Assembly (NCBI RefSeq): GCF_014203715.1
Contig: NZ_JACHJP010000007.1
Span: 124,001 to 188,000 of the forward strand
DNA length: 64,000 nt
Direction: 5' to 3'
Origin: Streptosporangium saharense
Lineage (GTDB): Bacteria > Actinomycetota > Actinomycetes > Streptosporangiales > Streptosporangiaceae
Positions 55,016-63,946 of the stretch are shown piece by piece (the stretch's first letter is position 1; the number at the start of each line of letters is the position of its first letter). The notes beneath the pieces were generated by a model. It saw nothing but the letters and a program-made list of their open reading frames with translations, was not told the DNA's origin and did not search any database. Made by a program: the position numbers and the translations under genes.

Positions 55016-55223
55016 GGCCACATTCAAGCGCACGGTCCCGCGGGCGGCGGGCCCTGAGGACGGAAACGTTTCCGGATCGTCGTACGGCTGCCCGCCGACG
55101 CCTCGTGGGTCACTCTGGTTTACCTGGAACCCATGATTATTCTCCGTAACTTGGTGACACGGGCCCCGTAACCCCGACAGAATGCGGAAACCATCCAGTG
55201 TCCAACAATCTGGAGGAAACAAC

Positions 55224-56024
55224 ATGCGCAGACCGCTGGGGGCACTCGCCTGTGCCGGGAGCCTGGTGGCACTCGGCCTGCCGGTAACCGCAGTTCAGAG
55301 CGCCCAGGCCGCGACGACGACGCAGCGGGCGGAGTGCCGCGTGTACGCCAACGCCCCCTACGTGACCTCCGCGGGCAGGATCCAGGCCTCCGCCCTGCGG
55401 GTCGGGTGCTCCGGGAGCGCCCTGGTCCGCATCCGGATCATGCAGGAGAAGACCGGCACCGACCCGGTCGTCAGGAGCGCCTCCCTGCGGGGCGTCAACG
55501 GGCGGGTCACCGTGACGGCGCAGTGCGCCCCCGGTGTGTACTACGCCGTCGTCACCGACTATCAGGGCAACACGGGCCGCTCGGGCAGCGCCACCCTGTC
55601 CTGCTCCGCGAAGGCCCCCGCCGCCGCGGGGACCGCCATCCCCCAGCCCGTCCAGGAGGTGCTGCGGCTGACCAACGCCAGGCGGCAGGCCGGTGGCTGC
55701 CCCGCGCTCAAGGACGATCCCAGGCTCCGCGCGGCCGCCCAGGCGCACTCGGCCGACATGGCGGCCAAGAACTACTTCAGCCACACCTCGAAGGACGGCA
55801 GGACCATGACCGCCCGGATCAAGGCGTCCGGCTTCAGTCCGCTGTCGGCGTGGGCGGAGAACATCGCCTGGGGCCAGCGGACCCCGGCCGCGGTGGTCAC
55901 CGCCTGGATGAACAGTGAGGGTCACCGGCGCAACATCATGAACTGCGCCTACACCCACATCGGGATCGGCATGGCCAACAGCTCACGCGGCCCCTACTGG
56001 ACCCAGGACTTCGCCAAGCACTGA
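55224..56024 (+). CDS. Secreted CAP/SCP-domain protein
   Basis: A 266-residue exported protein. Signal peptide ends at QSAQA (about residue 30), an N-terminal beta-rich domain with paired Cys follows to about residue 140, then a CAP (YkwD-type) domain. Its marks are HSADMAAKNYFSHTS near 178, GFSPLSAWAENIAWG near 204, and MNSEGHRRNIMNC near 230, including the His/Glu cavity residues. Function of bacterial CAP proteins is poorly known. TGGAGGAA precedes the ATG. Confidence 0.88.
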   Translation: MRRPLGALACAGSLVALGLPVTAVQSAQAATTTQRAECRVYANAPYVTSAGRIQASALRVGCSGSALVRIRIMQEKTGTDPVVRSASLRGVNGRVTVTAQCAPGVYYAVVTDYQGNTGRSGSATLSCSAKAPAAAGTAIPQPVQEVLRLTNARRQAGGCPALKDDPRLRAAAQAHSADMAAKNYFSHTSKDGRTMTARIKASGFSPLSAWAENIAWGQRTPAAVVTAWMNSEGHRRNIMNCAYTHIGIGMANSSRGPYWTQDFAKH

Positions 56025-56037
56025 TCTCCCACGCGAA

Positions 56038-56070
56038 AGGCCCGTGCCCCCGTCGCGGGGGCACGGGCCT
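56038..56070. terminator. Bidirectional terminator between CAP gene and ilvC
   Basis: Perfect 15-bp inverted repeat AGGCCCGTGCCCCCG / CGGGGGCACGGGCCT with TCG loop, 14 bases from both stop codons. Confidence 0.85.
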
Positions 56071-56083
56071 CGCGTCGTCTGGA

Positions 56084-57073
56084 CTACTTGAGCCAGCTCA
56101 TCATCGGACGCAGCTTGGCGCCGGTCTTCTCGATCGGGTGCTCGGCCAGTTCCTCGCGGTAGGCGGTGAACTTCTTCTGGCCGCTGTCGAACTCCTCGAC
56201 GAGCTCCTTGGCGAACTCGCCCGACTGGATCTCGGCCAGGATGCGGCGCATCTCCGCCTTGGTCTCGTCGGTCACCACGCGCGGGCCACGGGAGTAGCCG
56301 CCGTACTCGGCGGTGTCGGAGACCGACCAGTACATCTTGTGGATGCCGCCCTCGTACATCAGGTCGACGATCAGCTTCATCTCGTGCAGGCACTCGAAGT
56401 AGGCGACCTCGGGCTGGTAACCGGCCTCGATCAGCGTCTCGAACCCGGCCTTGATCAGCTCGGAGACGCCGCCGCACAGCACGGCCTGCTCACCGAACAG
56501 GTCGGTCTCGGTCTCCTCGGTGAAGGTCGTCTTCAGCGCGCCCGCGCGGGTGCCGCCGATGCCCTTGGCGTAGGACAGCGCCAGGTCCCAGGCGTTGCCG
56601 CTGGCGTCCTTCTCGACGGCGACGAGACAGGGCACGCCGCGACCGGCGGTGTACTGGCGGCGGACGAGGTGACCGGGGCCCTTGGGAGCGACCATGGCCA
56701 CGTCCACGCCCTGCGGCGCCTCGATGAGGCCGTAGCGGATGTTGAGGCCGTGGCCGAAGAACAGCGCGTCGCCCTCGACGAGGTTCGGGGCCACGTGCTC
56801 GGCGTAGAGGTGGCGCTGGATGTGGTCCGGCGCGAGGATCATGGTCAGGTCGGCCTCTTCGACGGCCTCCGAGGGCGTGAGAACGCGCAGGCCGTCGGCC
56901 TCCGCCTTCTCGCGGCTCTTGGAGCCCTCGGGCAGACCGACCCGGACGTCCACGCCGGAGTCCCTCAGGGAGAGGGCGTGGGCGTGGCCCTGGCTGCCGT
57001 AGCCCAGGACGGCCACGTGCCGGCCCTGGATGATCGACAGGTCGGCCTGGTCGTCGTAGAAGATCTCAGTCAC
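56084..57073 (-). CDS. ilvC: Ketol-acid reductoisomerase
   Basis: A 329-residue class I enzyme converting acetolactate or acetohydroxybutyrate to the dihydroxy acids of Val/Leu and Ile synthesis. [19 protein letters not shown] near 23-41, with the NADP-specific Arg/Ser-rich loop ([13 protein letters not shown]), [10 protein letters not shown] near 104, [11 protein letters not shown] near 128, and metal ligands in [17 protein letters not shown] near 184-200. GTG start. Last gene of ilvB-ilvN-ilvC. Confidence 0.95.
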   Translation of the reverse strand: MTEIFYDDQADLSIIQGRHVAVLGYGSQGHAHALSLRDSGVDVRVGLPEGSKSREKAEADGLRVLTPSEAVEEADLTMILAPDHIQRHLYAEHVAPNLVEGDALFFGHGLNIRYGLIEAPQGVDVAMVAPKGPGHLVRRQYTAGRGVPCLVAVEKDASGNAWDLALSYAKGIGGTRAGALKTTFTEETETDLFGEQAVLCGGVSELIKAGFETLIEAGYQPEVAYFECLHEMKLIVDLMYEGGIHKMYWSVSDTAEYGGYSRGPRVVTDETKAEMRRILAEIQSGEFAKELVEEFDSGQKKFTAYREELAEHPIEKTGAKLRPMMSWLK

Positions 57074-57112
57074 TCGCTTAACCTTTCGGGTTTTCTCGTA
57101 CGGCTCGTACGG

Positions 57113-57637
57113 CTACGCGCTCCGGTCCAGGGCCCGGAGAGAACGGTCGGTGATGGAACGGGCACCGCGGCCGATGGCCACCATGCCCGACTGGACAAGC
57201 TCCTTGATGCCGTACGGCTCTAGCAGCTTGATGAAGGCCTGCAGCTTGTCCGGAGTGCCGGTGACCTCGATCGTCACGGCGTCCGGAGCCACGTCCACGC
57301 AGCGCGCCCGGAAGAGGTTGACCAACTCAAGCACGCTCGAACGGTTCTCGGCGTCGGCCCGCACCTTGATCAGGGTGAGTTCACGGTGCACGGCCTGTGC
57401 CGGGTCGAGCTCCACGATCTTGAGCACGTTGATCAGCTTGTTGAGCTGCTTGGTGACCTGCTCAAGCGGGAGGTCTTCGACGTTGACCACGATGGTCATC
57501 CGGGAGATGTCCTCGTGCTCGGTCGGCCCGACCGCCAGCGAGTCTATGTTGAATCCGCGACGGCTGAACAACGCCGCGACGCGCGCGAGCACGCCCGGCT
57601 TGTTCTCGACCAGCACGGAGAGCGTGTGCCTGCTCAT
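57113..57637 (-). CDS. ilvN: Acetolactate synthase small (regulatory) subunit
   Basis: A 174-residue regulatory subunit with N-terminal ACT domain (HTLSVLVENKPGVLARVAAL, residues 4-23; FSRRGFNIDSLAVG, 24-37) that binds valine, and the C-terminal regulatory half from about residue 85. ATG at 57637 chosen on homology; it lies 73 bases after ilvB and 39 bases before ilvC. Confidence 0.95.
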   Translation of the reverse strand: MSRHTLSVLVENKPGVLARVAALFSRRGFNIDSLAVGPTEHEDISRMTIVVNVEDLPLEQVTKQLNKLINVLKIVELDPAQAVHRELTLIKVRADAENRSSVLELVNLFRARCVDVAPDAVTIEVTGTPDKLQAFIKLLEPYGIKELVQSGMVAIGRGARSITDRSLRALDRSA

Positions 57638-57710
57638 GCCATTCCCTTCGCCCGGCTCGCCCGGCCGTACGCCGGAGCACCGCTGTGCCTGTCGGTCCGC
57701 TCGCCCACCG

Positions 57711-59447
57711 CTAGTCCTCGCTGTCCCAGAGGGGCGCCATGTCACGGGCGAACTTGATGTCGTCGTTGCTGGTCCCTGCCGCGACCATCGGCCAGACCAT
57801 GGCGTCCTCGTGGACGACGAAGTCGATCACGACGGGCACGTCGTTGATCTCCATCGCCTTCTTGATGACCTCGTCCACGTCCTCGGGGCGCTCGCAGCGC
57901 AGCCCGACGCAGCCGTAGGCCTCGGCCAGCTTCACGAAGTCGGGGATGCGGCGGACCTGCTGCAGGTTGGTGTTGGAGTAGCGCTGGTTGTAGAAGAGCG
58001 TCTGCCACTGCCTGACCATGCCGAGGTTGCCGTTGTTGATGACCGCGACCTTGATCGGCACACCCTCGATGGCGCAGGTGGCCAGCTCCTGGTTGGTCAT
58101 CTGGAAGCAGCCGTCGCCGTCCACTGCCCACACCGTGGTGTCGGGCCTGCCCATCTTCGCCCCCATCGCGGCGGGGACGGCGAAGCCCATCGTGCCCGCG
58201 CCACCGGAGTTGATGAAGGAGCCGGGGTTCTCGTAGCCGATGAACTGGGAGGCCCACATCTGGTGCTGGCCGACGCCCGCGGTGTAGATCGCGTCGGGGC
58301 CGACGATCGCGCTCAGCCGCTGCATGACGTACTGCGGGGCGATGGAGCCGTCCTCGAACTCGGTGTAGCCGAGCGGGTAGGTCTCCCGGTAGGCGTCGAG
58401 CTGCCGCCACCACTCGCTGTAGTCGCCCTTGCGGTTCTCGTTGCGCACCGCGTTGATCAGCTCGGTGATGACCTCCTTGCAGTCGCCGACGATCGGGACG
58501 TCGGCGTGCCGGTTCTTGGAGATCTCGGCCGGGTCGATGTCGGCGTGGACGACCTTGGCGAACGGCGCGAAGCTGTCCAGGTTGCCGGTGACGCGGTCAT
58601 CGAAGCGGACGCCGAGCCCGACGAGCAGGTCGGCGCGCTGCAGCGCGCCCACGGCGGGCACCGAGCCGTGCATGCCGGGCATGCCCAGGTGCTGGCGGTG
58701 GCTGTCGGGGAAGGTGCCGCGCGCCATCAGCGTGGTGACGACGGGGATGCCGGTCAGCTCGGCGAACTCAAGCAGCTCCGCCGCCGCCCTGGCCTTGTGC
58801 ACGCCGCCGCCCACGTACAGGACGGGGCGCTTGGCCTCGGCGATCAGCTTGGCCGCCTCGCGGATCTGCTTGGAGTGCGGCCTGGTCACCGGGCGGTAGC
58901 CGGGGAGCTGCATCACCGGGGGCCACTGGAAGACGGTCTTGTTGGTTAGGGCGTCCTTGGAGATGTCCACGAGCACCGGGCCCGGGCGACCCGTCCCCGC
59001 GATGTGGAAGGCCTCGACGATCGTCCTGGCGATGTCGGCGGGGTCGGTCACCAGGAAGTTGTGCTTGGTGATCGGCATGGTGATGCCGGAGATGTCGGCT
59101 TCCTGGAAGGCGTCGGTGCCGATGGCAGCGCTGGTCACCTGGCCGGTGATCGCGACGATCGGGACCGAGTCCATGTAGGCGTCGGCGATCGGCGTGACCA
59201 GGTTGGTGGCTCCGGGGCCGCTGGTCGCCATGCAGACCCCGACCTTGCCCGTGGCCTGGGCGTAGCCCTGGGCGGCGTGCCCGGCGCCCTGCTCGTGCCG
59301 TACGAGCACGTGCCGGACCTTGACAGAGTCGTATAGGGGATCGTAGGCGGGAAGAATCGCGCCGCCCGGAATCCCGAACACAGTGTCGACTCCGACGTTC
59401 TCCAGTGCCCTCACGAGGGCCTGGGCTCCTGTCATCTGTTCGGTCAT
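57711..59447 (-). CDS. ilvB: Acetolactate synthase large subunit
   Basis: A 578-residue ThDP enzyme making acetolactate or acetohydroxybutyrate. The catalytic Glu is in [15 protein letters not shown] near residue 50. FAD-region motif [12 protein letters not shown] lies near 281, and the ThDP-Mg motif is [14 protein letters not shown]...[11 protein letters not shown] near 440-475. AAGGAA precedes the ATG. The transcript starts more than 200 bases upstream and carries a leader peptide plus terminator. Confidence 0.95.
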   Translation of the reverse strand: MTEQMTGAQALVRALENVGVDTVFGIPGGAILPAYDPLYDSVKVRHVLVRHEQGAGHAAQGYAQATGKVGVCMATSGPGATNLVTPIADAYMDSVPIVAITGQVTSAAIGTDAFQEADISGITMPITKHNFLVTDPADIARTIVEAFHIAGTGRPGPVLVDISKDALTNKTVFQWPPVMQLPGYRPVTRPHSKQIREAAKLIAEAKRPVLYVGGGVHKARAAAELLEFAELTGIPVVTTLMARGTFPDSHRQHLGMPGMHGSVPAVGALQRADLLVGLGVRFDDRVTGNLDSFAPFAKVVHADIDPAEISKNRHADVPIVGDCKEVITELINAVRNENRKGDYSEWWRQLDAYRETYPLGYTEFEDGSIAPQYVMQRLSAIVGPDAIYTAGVGQHQMWASQFIGYENPGSFINSGGAGTMGFAVPAAMGAKMGRPDTTVWAVDGDGCFQMTNQELATCAIEGVPIKVAVINNGNLGMVRQWQTLFYNQRYSNTNLQQVRRIPDFVKLAEAYGCVGLRCERPEDVDEVIKKAMEINDVPVVIDFVVHEDAMVWPMVAAGTSNDDIKFARDMAPLWDSED

Positions 59448-59504
59448 CGGCTCGTTCCTTGTGTGGCTGAGCGTGTGTGATGGGGTTGAGCTCTACAACG
59501 GCAT

Positions 59505-59532
59505 AAAAAATGCCCCATCCCGCCTGGGATGG
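59505..59532 (-). terminator. Attenuator terminator upstream of ilvB
   Basis: Minus strand CCATCCC-AGGC-GGGATGG followed by GGCATTTTTT, ending 57 bases before the ilvB ATG. ATCCCA of its 5' arm is complementary to TGGGAT in the leader ORF (plus-strand 59602-59607), giving a mutually exclusive fold. Confidence 0.85.
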
Positions 59533-59567
59533 CGGAGCTGGGGCGGCGCGCAGGACGAGGTGCTTCG

Positions 59568-59618
59568 CTATCGGCCTGCGCGCCGGCGAAGTACTACGAG
59601 AATCCCACGGTGATGCAT
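59568..59618 (-). CDS. Leader peptide of the ilvB attenuator
   Basis: A 16-residue ORF, MHHRGILVVLRRRAGR, from ATG at 59618 to TAG at 59568. Five consecutive branched-chain codons, ATT CTC GTA GTA CTT. AAGGTGG lies six bases upstream. Its 3' half is the left arm of the inverted repeat GGCGCGCAGG / CCTGCGCGCC (plus strand 59575-59584 with 59545-59554), as in the cimA leader. Confidence 0.87.
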   Translation of the reverse strand: MHHRGILVVLRRRAGR

Positions 59619-59674
59619 GGGTCCACCTTGGCCGACACACAGGTCCCACGTCAAATTCATGGGACGGGAGTCTC

Positions 59675-59680
59675 ATTATC
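59675..59680 (-). promoter_or_regulatory. Candidate -10 box of the ilvBNC operon
   Basis: GATAAT on the minus strand, about 57 bases before the leader ATG, would start transcription near 59668. The -35 match is weak (GTTCCC region). Confidence 0.4.
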
Positions 59681-59756
59681 CGAGACGGAAAAGCGTGGGA
59701 ACCTGGACGGGGCTTTTTTCACCCCGGGTCGCTGACCAGCGAGAACGCCGGGTCCG

Positions 59757-62585
59757 TCAGACGCCGCTCGGCATGCTCGGCATGTCGCTGTGCATGAGGG
59801 AGTCCACCCCGCGTGCCGCCATCGGCCGCGCGACCAGGAAGCCCTGCCCCCTGGTGCAGCCCATCTCCCGCAGCAGTTCGAGCTGCTCGGGGCGCTCGAT
59901 GCCCTCGGCGACCACGATCAGGCCGAGGTCGTGGCCGAGCCGTACGATCGTGCGGGTCAGCAGGGTCAGCGTCTCGTCGCGTCCGAGTCCTGAGACGAAG
60001 GAGGGGTCGATCTTGATCATGTCGACCGGGAGCTGCCGCAGCAGGGCGAGCGAGGCGTAGCCGGTGCCGAAGTCGTCGATGGCCAGCCGTACACCCAGCT
60101 CGCGGAGCTCGGACAGGCGGTTGACGATCTCCTCGGCGTCCTCGACCAGCATCTCCTCGATGACCTCCAGGGTCAGCGCGCTGGGCGGCAGGCCGCTCTC
60201 CGACAGGGCCGACTCGACGCTCTCCACGAAGCGCGGCGCCATGATCTGACGGGCCGACAGGTTCAGCGACAGGCCGATCTTCCACGAGGAGGCGTGCCAG
60301 GTGGCGACCTCCCGGCAGGCCTCACGCAGGATCCACTCGCTCAGCGGCACGATCAGGCCGGTGTCCTCCGCCGGGCCGAGGAACAGCTCAGGCGGCACGA
60401 ACGCGCTCCCCCGCCACCAGCGCACCAGCGCCTCGACCGCGGTGACGCGCGAGGTGGCCAGATCGACGACCGGCTGGTACTCGATCGCGAACTGGTTCTC
60501 CAGCAGCGCCCGCTGCAGGTCGGCGGCCAGTTCCAGACGCCGGACCACATCGGTGTGCATGTGCGCGGCGAACACCTCGACCCGGCGCCCTCCCAGCTCC
60601 TTCGCACGGGCCATCGCCACGTCCGCGTTGCGGATCAGGTCGGCCGAGGAGACGTCCTCGTCGGCGAAGGCGACCCCCACGCTCGCGGTCAGCGCGACGT
60701 CGCGGTCGGCCACCCTGAACGGCTCGGAGGAGACCGTACGGACCAGCCGCTCGGCCATGTCCACCGCCGTCTGGGCGTCCGCCGCCCCTTCGAGCAGCAC
60801 CGCGAACTCGTCCCCGCCCCACCGCGCCAACGTGTCATCGGCCCGTACGGCGGCGCGCAACCTGCGGGCCGCCTGACCCAGCAGGTAGTCGCCGCTGGCG
60901 TGACCGACCGAGTCGTTGACCGCGGTGAAGCCGTCCAGGTCGAGGAAGACCACGGCGGCGGGGCACACGCCGGGACGGGCGAGCACCTCCCGGGTGCGCT
61001 CCTCGAAGTAGGCCCGGTTCGGCAGGCCGGTGACGCCGTCGTGGAAGGTCAGGTGGGCGACCTGGTTGCGCAGGGCCTCCTGGTCGCTGACGTCCCTGGT
61101 GGTCACCAGCAGCAGTTCCTCACCGCGGACCCTGCGGGTCGCGACCGACTCCGTCGGCCGCCAGGTGCCGTCCGAGGCCCTGACCCGGCAGGCGACCATG
61201 CAGGTCCCGGCCCCCTCCTCCGGCTCCTCGTCCAGGCTCATCGCGCGCATCGCCACCTGGATGGCGGGCACGTCCTCGGGGTGGATGTAGTCGAAGATCC
61301 GCCCGCCGACCAGTTCCTCTGGGCGGTAGCCGTACGTCGTCTCGACGCCCTCGCCGATCTCACGCACCACGCCGTCGTAGTCGCACAGCAGGACCACATC
61401 CCCGGTGCTCTCCGCCAGGTCGTGCAACTGCCGTTCCCCGAGGTCGACCAGGCGCCGCAGCCCGCCGATCTCCATCAGCACCACGAAGAGACGCAGCACC
61501 AGGACGACGACCACCGAGACGGACACCAGGGCCAGCACGGGCACCGGCCCCTGGACGCCGCCGCCGAGCACCCGCAGGAGCACGACGATCGCGGCGGCCA
61601 CAACCAGGACCAGCGGCGCCGCCGAGACCAGCGAGGAGGCCGTCTGCCCGACCAACTCCTCCTCCGGCTCCGGCTCCGCGGCCTCCTCCGCTTCCTCCGC
61701 GGGCTCCTCTGCCGTCTCCTCCGAGGTGGTGTCCCAGGCCGTCTCGTCCGGGGTTTCCGTGCGGGCCGTACGGTCGCTCCACGCGACAGCGGCGAGCAGC
61801 AGGAAGGCTGCGGGCGCCAGCCACACCTGGCCGAGCGGCGGCGCGTCGCCGGTCAGCCTGGCCAGCGCGGTGACGGTCTCGGACGCGGTGACAGCGGCCA
61901 GTACGGCCAGCGCCGCGAGCCCGACCGGCCAGGCCGAACGCCTGGCGGGCACGACGGCCGGACCGACCGCGCAGGCCAGGACCAGGCAGAGCAGCGGTGA
62001 GGCGAGGGTGACCGCGAAGGTGCCCGCGTCCCCCGCGTCACGGTAGGCCGGGCCGAACAGCAGCACCCAGCCGATGACGAAGATCGAGGCCGCACAGACG
62101 TAGGCGTCGGCGAGGTCGCGTAACAGCGCCTGGCCACGCGCGTGCCTGACCGCGCACAGACCGGTGCCGACGGCGAGCATCGCGGTGCCCGCGAGCAGGA
62201 CGAGATCGGCGAACGTCACCACGAAGGGCGTCCCGTCGGCCAGTGGCCGTACCCCGATGCCGACCAGCCAGGTGGCACTGCCGGCGGCGAGCCAGCGCCA
62301 GGCGAGCGCGCTGGCGCGCTCGGACGGACGGCGGGCCGCGGCGAACAGCGAGACCGCCGCGAGGGCCGCGGCCGTAACGCCGGCGACCGCACCGACGATC
62401 ACAACAGCGGCACCGGTGAGAAGGGCGGCAACCAGCCCCACCACGCCTGTCAGGGCCGCGGCGGTCAGCGCTACCCGGGGGTCACGCCAGCGGATCAATG
62501 TCGTCTGCCCATCGGTGTCGGTTCGTCTCGCGTGCGCGGCGGTCCTCCGCTTGCCGTGCGCGCGTTGCCGTCGAGAACGCGTCAT
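59757..62585 (-). CDS. Membrane PAS-GGDEF-EAL cyclic-di-GMP enzyme
   Basis: About 942 residues from ATG 62585 (the frame opens at a GTG, 62669). Roughly ten TM segments fall in residues 35-390, with an acidic Glu-rich loop near 290-320, then a PAS domain (about 395-500). The GGDEF domain has intact RWGGDEFAVLL near residue 586 and the inhibitory I-site RADD five residues before it. The EAL domain has EALVRWW near 715, NLSARQ, DDFGTGYASL, IKIDPSF and VVAEGIE. Both cyclase and phosphodiesterase sites look competent. Upstream of ilvB on the same strand. Confidence 0.92.
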   Translation of the reverse strand: MTRSRRQRAHGKRRTAAHARRTDTDGQTTLIRWRDPRVALTAAALTGVVGLVAALLTGAAVVIVGAVAGVTAAALAAVSLFAAARRPSERASALAWRWLAAGSATWLVGIGVRPLADGTPFVVTFADLVLLAGTAMLAVGTGLCAVRHARGQALLRDLADAYVCAASIFVIGWVLLFGPAYRDAGDAGTFAVTLASPLLCLVLACAVGPAVVPARRSAWPVGLAALAVLAAVTASETVTALARLTGDAPPLGQVWLAPAAFLLLAAVAWSDRTARTETPDETAWDTTSEETAEEPAEEAEEAAEPEPEEELVGQTASSLVSAAPLVLVVAAAIVVLLRVLGGGVQGPVPVLALVSVSVVVVLVLRLFVVLMEIGGLRRLVDLGERQLHDLAESTGDVVLLCDYDGVVREIGEGVETTYGYRPEELVGGRIFDYIHPEDVPAIQVAMRAMSLDEEPEEGAGTCMVACRVRASDGTWRPTESVATRRVRGEELLLVTTRDVSDQEALRNQVAHLTFHDGVTGLPNRAYFEERTREVLARPGVCPAAVVFLDLDGFTAVNDSVGHASGDYLLGQAARRLRAAVRADDTLARWGGDEFAVLLEGAADAQTAVDMAERLVRTVSSEPFRVADRDVALTASVGVAFADEDVSSADLIRNADVAMARAKELGGRRVEVFAAHMHTDVVRRLELAADLQRALLENQFAIEYQPVVDLATSRVTAVEALVRWWRGSAFVPPELFLGPAEDTGLIVPLSEWILREACREVATWHASSWKIGLSLNLSARQIMAPRFVESVESALSESGLPPSALTLEVIEEMLVEDAEEIVNRLSELRELGVRLAIDDFGTGYASLALLRQLPVDMIKIDPSFVSGLGRDETLTLLTRTIVRLGHDLGLIVVAEGIERPEQLELLREMGCTRGQGFLVARPMAARGVDSLMHSDMPSMPSGV

Positions 62586-62762
62586 CCTTCGTCGTCCGCG
62601 TCCACGACAGCACACGATCAGTGTGTGCTCTCCGGTCGACGCGGATGGTGACAACGCCGGAGTCGTCACCGATCCGATAACCGCGCGAGCGATCGGTCTC
62701 GCAGTAGTTCACCGTACGCACCCGAGGTCACGAGGCAGCCACGGTCGGGAATCCTTTCCCGG

Positions 62763-63671
62763 TCAGTACGAACCGGTGATCACGTTTTTAAGCTGCTCCC
62801 CGGCGAGGTGACGCAGCAGCTGGGAGCGCAGCAGCCTCAGCAGACGACGTCCTGAGGCGGGACTGCTCCCGGCGATGTGCGGGGTGATGAAGACCCCGGG
62901 CGCCGACCACAGCGGGTGACCGGCGGGCAGCGGCTCCGGGTCGGTCACGTCGAGCGCGGCGACCAGCCTGCCCCGCTCCAGCTCGGCCAGCAGGGCATCG
63001 GTGTCGACAACCCCGCCCCTGGCCGCGTTCACCAGCAGGGCGCCGTCCTTCATCGCCGCCAGGAAGGCCGCGTCGACCAGCCCCGTGGTCGCGGGGGTCG
63101 CGGGCACCAGCAGCACGACCACGTCCGCCTTCGGCAACAGCTCCGGCAGCTCGTCCTGACCGTGGACGCCCTCCCGCGCGCTCCGCGCGACCCGCACCAC
63201 GTCCACCTCGAACCCGTCGAGCCGCCGTTCCAGCGCCTGGCCGATCGAGCCGTACCCGACGATCAGCACGGTCGAGTCGGCCAGCACACCGGTGTGGTGG
63301 TAGGTCCACTCCCCCCGCTCCTGGGCCGCGACGAACCCCGGGAACTCCCGCAGCACCGCGATCATGGCCCCGACCGCCCACTCCGCCGTGCCCGCGTCGT
63401 GCACCCCCCGCGCGTTGCACAGCACCACGCCCTCCGGCAGATGCGGCCGGTAGGCGTCCACCCCCGCCGTGACCGTCTGCAGCAGCCGCAGCCCACGCAT
63501 CTCACCGAGCAGTCCGGACACCCGCGAGGGCGGGATCAACGGCGGAACCCAGACCTCGACCTCCTCGACCCCCTCGGGCACCGGCCCCGTCCCGTCGTAG
63601 ACGACACACTCCACCCCGGGAAGATCACGAACAACATCAGCGGCGGCCTGCGAGGGGACCCAGATTTTCAT
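62763..63671 (-). CDS. D-isomer-specific 2-hydroxyacid dehydrogenase
   Basis: A 302-residue NAD-dependent dehydrogenase. VTAGVDAYRPHLPEGV near residue 67, NAD motif IVGYGSIGQALERRL near 136-150, NAARGGVVDTDALL near 214, and catalytic His in FITPHIAGSSP near 263. Substrate unknown (glyoxylate/hydroxypyruvate or phosphonate-type candidates). ATG at 63671 has TAAGCT six bases upstream (leaderless). The dispersed repeat D lies immediately upstream of its promoter. Confidence 0.9.
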   Translation of the reverse strand: MKIWVPSQAAADVVRDLPGVECVVYDGTGPVPEGVEEVEVWVPPLIPPSRVSGLLGEMRGLRLLQTVTAGVDAYRPHLPEGVVLCNARGVHDAGTAEWAVGAMIAVLREFPGFVAAQERGEWTYHHTGVLADSTVLIVGYGSIGQALERRLDGFEVDVVRVARSAREGVHGQDELPELLPKADVVVLLVPATPATTGLVDAAFLAAMKDGALLVNAARGGVVDTDALLAELERGRLVAALDVTDPEPLPAGHPLWSAPGVFITPHIAGSSPASGRRLLRLLRSQLLRHLAGEQLKNVITGSY

Positions 63672-63686
63672 GGGGGTAGCTTATTT

Positions 63687-63892
63687 GCGGCGCCTGGGGT
63701 GCTTGTTTTGCGGCGCCTGCGGCGGCGCGGGGCTGTGCTTGCTTTTGCGGCGCCTTCGGCGCCGCGGGGCTTGGGCGCCTGAGGCCAACGCTTTCCCTCG
63801 TCGCTCATCCGCTGGCGCTCCTTCGCTCCTCAGTCCAAGCGTCGGCGCGCCCAAGCCAAACTCCTCACGCACGGCACCGGTAAGGCCAAGTC
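63687..63892 (+). repeat. Dispersed intergenic repeat, copy D, with extra partial units
   Basis: The full unit starts with hairpin GCGGCGCC-TTC-GGCGCCGC (63747-63765), then the core from CTTGGGCGCCTGAGG to GGCGCGCCCAAGC and the flank CTCACGCACGGCACCGGTA. Two truncated hairpin units precede it (from 63687). One base is inserted in the core compared with A and B, which breaks any shared reading frame. Confidence 0.85.
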
Positions 63893-63946
63893 AAAAGCAG
63901 TCCCCACACAACCGGTTCGAATACCTCCGGCGCCAGGAGTGAAGAG

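Noticed and set aside
59701..59760. Canonical terminator between the GGDEF-EAL gene and the ilvB leader
   Set aside because: Only a weak CGGGG/CCCCG pairing around an A-rich loop is present; I cannot call it a terminator with confidence.
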